This document shows positions 54,387 to 56,435 of a stretch of 56,435 nt of DNA, piece after piece. Source of the DNA: Clostridia bacterium (GTDB taxonomy: Bacteria; Bacillota; Clostridia; Christensenellales; Aristaeellaceae); assembly GCA_030530315.1 (NCBI GenBank), contig JAUMVG010000014.1, positions 1 to 56,435 on the forward strand. The letters are read 5' to 3'. A model generated the notes under the pieces. It searched no databases and was not told where the DNA came from. It worked only from the letters and a program-made list of their open reading frames with translations. The number at the start of each line of letters is the position of its first letter. The stretch's first letter is position 1. A program made the translations under genes and the position numbers.

Positions 54387-55736
54387 GTGGCATTTGAAGG
54401 ATTGACCGACAAGCTCCAGGGCGCGTTCAAGAAGCTCAGCAGCAAGGGCAAGCTGACCGAGGCCGACGTCAAGACCGCGATGCGAGAGGTTCGCATGGCC
54501 CTGCTAGAGGCGGATGTCAACTTCCTGGTGGTGAAGGACTTCGTCAAGAAGGTGACGGAGCGCGCCGTTGGCCAGGATATCATGCAGAGCCTGACCCCGG
54601 GCCAGCAGGTCATCAAGATCGTCAATGAAGAGCTGACGAACCTGATGGGCGGCACCAACGCCCGGTTGACCTACTCCCCCCAGGCCCCGACGATCTACAT
54701 GATGGCGGGCCTGCAGGGCGCCGGCAAGACCACCATGTGCGCCAAGCTGGGCAACCTGTTCAAGAAGGACAACAAGAAGCCCCTGCTGGTGGCCTGCGAC
54801 GTATACCGCCCCGCCGCCATCAAGCAGCTGCAGGTGGTCGGCGAGCAGGTGGGCGTCGAGGTGTTCGAGCGCGGCCAGGGCGACCCGGTGCAGATCGCGA
54901 AGGAAGCCGTCGAATACGCCCGCTATTACGGCCGCGACCCGGTGATCATCGATACCGCCGGCCGGCTGCACATCGACGAAAACCTGATGCAGGAGCTGCG
55001 GGACGTCCGCGAGGCGGTCAAGCCCAAGGAAATCCTGCTGGTGGTCGACGCCATGACCGGCCAGGACGCCGTAAACGTGGCAAAGACCTTCAATGAGGAG
55101 CTGGGCGTGGACGGCGTCATCCTCACCAAGCTGGACGGCGACACCCGCGGCGGCGCGGCCATCTCCGTGCGCGCGGTCACCGGCAAGCCCATCAAGTTTG
55201 CCGGCATCGGCGAAAAGCTGACGGACATTGAGCCCTTCCACCCGGACCGCATGGCCAGCCGCATCCTCGGCATGGGCGACGTGCTGACGCTGATCGACAA
55301 GGCCCAGGAGCAGTTTGACGAGAAGGCCGCCATCGACCTGACCCGCAAGATGCGCACCAACAGCTTCACGCTAGAGGATTACCTGGATCAGCTCAGGCAG
55401 ATGAGCAAGATGGGCTCCATCACCGACCTGCTGAAGATGGTCCCCGGCCTGGGCAGCAAGATCAAGGACGTGGACATCGACGAGGAACAGGTGACCAAGG
55501 CCCAGAAGAAGAACGAGGCCATCATCCTCTCCATGACCCGCATGGAGCGCCGCAACCCCGACATCCTCAACGCCAGCCGCAAGCGCCGCGTCGCCGCGGG
55601 CAGCGGCACCACCGTGCAGGACGTCAACCTGCTGCTCAAGCAATTCGACCAGGCCCGCAGCATGATGAAGACCATGATGGGCGCCGGCAAGCGCGGCAGG
55701 ATGCGCATCCCCTTCGGGAAGATGCCGAAATTCTGA
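54387..55736 (+). CDS. ffh: Signal recognition particle protein Ffh
   Basis: Ffh binds signal peptides and 4.5S/SRP RNA and delivers ribosomes to FtsY. The 449-aa product starts at GTG (AFEGLTDKLQGAFKKL). The GTPase has the P-loop GLQGAGKTT (108-116), DTAGR and TKLDGDTRGG. The Met-rich M domain at the C-terminus holds SMTRMERRNPDILNASRKRR and ends MRIPFGKMPKF. It is followed by rpsP after 150 bp. Confidence 0.97.
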   Translation: MAFEGLTDKLQGAFKKLSSKGKLTEADVKTAMREVRMALLEADVNFLVVKDFVKKVTERAVGQDIMQSLTPGQQVIKIVNEELTNLMGGTNARLTYSPQAPTIYMMAGLQGAGKTTMCAKLGNLFKKDNKKPLLVACDVYRPAAIKQLQVVGEQVGVEVFERGQGDPVQIAKEAVEYARYYGRDPVIIDTAGRLHIDENLMQELRDVREAVKPKEILLVVDAMTGQDAVNVAKTFNEELGVDGVILTKLDGDTRGGAAISVRAVTGKPIKFAGIGEKLTDIEPFHPDRMASRILGMGDVLTLIDKAQEQFDEKAAIDLTRKMRTNSFTLEDYLDQLRQMSKMGSITDLLKMVPGLGSKIKDVDIDEEQVTKAQKKNEAIILSMTRMERRNPDILNASRKRRVAAGSGTTVQDVNLLLKQFDQARSMMKTMMGAGKRGRMRIPFGKMPKF

Positions 55737-55886
55737 CGGGCCGCGCCCGCTGGCAATAGCTGCCGCGTCTTTGAAATCCGCCGGATCGGCCATTGAGCGG
55801 CCTCCCGGCGGCGTAAGTAAACCACGATATACGAGGCATAAAGCCGTATATATACAACATTCGATATCATTAAGGAGGAAATCCAA

Positions 55887-56126
55887 ATGGTCAAGATTCG
55901 TCTGAAGAGAATGGGTATGAAGAAGAAGCCCTTCTATCGTCTGGTTGTCACCGACAGCCGCAACCCCCGCGACGGCCGCTTCATCGAGGAGATCGGCTAC
56001 TACAATCCCGTTGCCGAACCCGTTGAGATGAAGATCAACGACGAGCGCGCCAAGTATTGGCTCGGCGTCGGCGCCCAGCCCACGGACACCGTCCGCGCGC
56101 TGCTGAAGAAGGGCGGAGTCCTGTAA
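55887..56126 (+). CDS. rpsP: 30S ribosomal protein S16
   Basis: S16 is a small-subunit assembly protein. The 79-aa product starts [20 protein letters not shown] and contains [17 protein letters not shown]. An AAGGAGGAAA site lies upstream. It is followed by khpA, as in the usual ffh-rpsP-khpA-rimM-trmD-rplS order. Confidence 0.97.
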   Translation: MVKIRLKRMGMKKKPFYRLVVTDSRNPRDGRFIEEIGYYNPVAEPVEMKINDERAKYWLGVGAQPTDTVRALLKKGGVL

Positions 56127-56128
56127 TC

Positions 56129-56356
56129 ATGGTTGAACTGGTTAAGTATATCGCGCAGGCGCTGGTGGAGAAGCCGGATGCCGTAGATGTCCGCGAGGTT
56201 GAAAACGAGGACAGCATCGTCATCGAGCTGCGCGTCGATCCCGACGACATGGGCAAGGTCATCGGCAAGCAGGGCCGCATCGCGAAGGCCATTCGCACCG
56301 TGGTCAAGGCCGCTTCCGTGAAGGCCCCCAAGCCCGTCTTCGTGGAGATCATCTGA
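56129..56356 (+). CDS. khpA: KH-domain RNA-binding protein KhpA
   Basis: The 75-aa protein is a single KH domain with the RNA-binding loop VIGKQGRIAKAIRTVVKA. KhpA pairs with KhpB and affects RNA metabolism and cell division in Gram-positive bacteria. It begins 2 bp after rpsP, so it is translationally coupled. The rimM gene expected next is not reached in the window. Confidence 0.93.
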   Translation: MVELVKYIAQALVEKPDAVDVREVENEDSIVIELRVDPDDMGKVIGKQGRIAKAIRTVVKAASVKAPKPVFVEII

Positions 56357-56411
56357 TCCCTTCGTCCCCTGCCCCTTCGGGCCAATGTCACTAAGATAGG
56401 GCAACGAGGGG

Positions 56412-56433
56412 CACGAACAAGCGAGTTCGTGCT
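56412..56433. other. Hairpin after khpA
   Basis: GCACGAAC/GTTCGTGC with a 6-nt loop lies about 55 bp after the khpA stop near the window end. Its role is unclear; no U tract is visible. Confidence 0.35.
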
Positions 56434-56435
56434 CC

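Overview
The window reads as a chromosome segment of a GC-rich member of the Clostridia (Bacillota), probably a gut or rumen fermenter of the Christensenellales type. The evidence is the S10-spc-alpha ribosomal operon with adk, map, a KOW-domain protein, infA and rpmJ in the Gram-positive order, the zinc forms of S14 and Adk, Shine-Dalgarno sites of the AGGAGG type, a T-box leader on thrS, sigma-A promoters, bacterial Ig-like (Big_2) secreted proteins and many glycoside hydrolases. I see no transposase, phage gene, tRNA, rRNA or CRISPR array.

Layout. (1) 107-16973, minus strand: S10-spc-alpha ribosomal protein cluster from rpsJ to rplQ, with a promoter and a structured leader of about 260 nt in front of rpsJ, and a second promoter plus a hairpin splitting rpmJ from rpsM. 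(2) 17044-21088: a secreted Big_2 protein diverging from a glycosyltransferase and a GH1 beta-glucosidase. (3) 21127-29841: a large secreted acidic protein, then argF, carA and a carB-dapF gene fusion (arginine/pyrimidine and lysine/peptidoglycan metabolism). (4) 30370-42878: a glycan and peptide uptake block with a GH2 beta-mannosidase, an oligopeptide ABC transporter (oppB-C-D-F-A, minus strand), a GH42 beta-galactosidase, a GH51 arabinofuranosidase and a small Cys-rich protein. (5) 43302-47467: an unknown protein with a transmembrane Ser/Thr kinase, and a secreted tandem-repeat protein. (6) 47635-53209: T-box-controlled thrS, a GH27 alpha-galactosidase and a secreted Big_2-caspase-like protease. 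(7) 53299-56356: a free methionine sulfoxide reductase and the start of the ylxM-ffh-rpsP-khpA translation/secretion operon.

Most notable points. The peptide-binding protein at 33144-34808 is circularly permuted: the segment that ends every ordinary OppA directly follows the signal peptide, and the gene stops where that segment would have begun. CarB is fused in frame to a DapF domain whose first catalytic cysteine is replaced by glycine. A secreted caspase-fold protein carries two Ig-like domains. Three intergenic regions (24507-24667, 29885-30230, 32832-33115) are packed with consecutive stem-loops and share short words, which suggests an undescribed family of structured intergenic elements. 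The thrS terminator has an unusually long stem made of GAGTT-type repeats that also occur at 34869-34900.

All functional calls come from reading motifs and gene order. No database search was run, and family names are from recognition.
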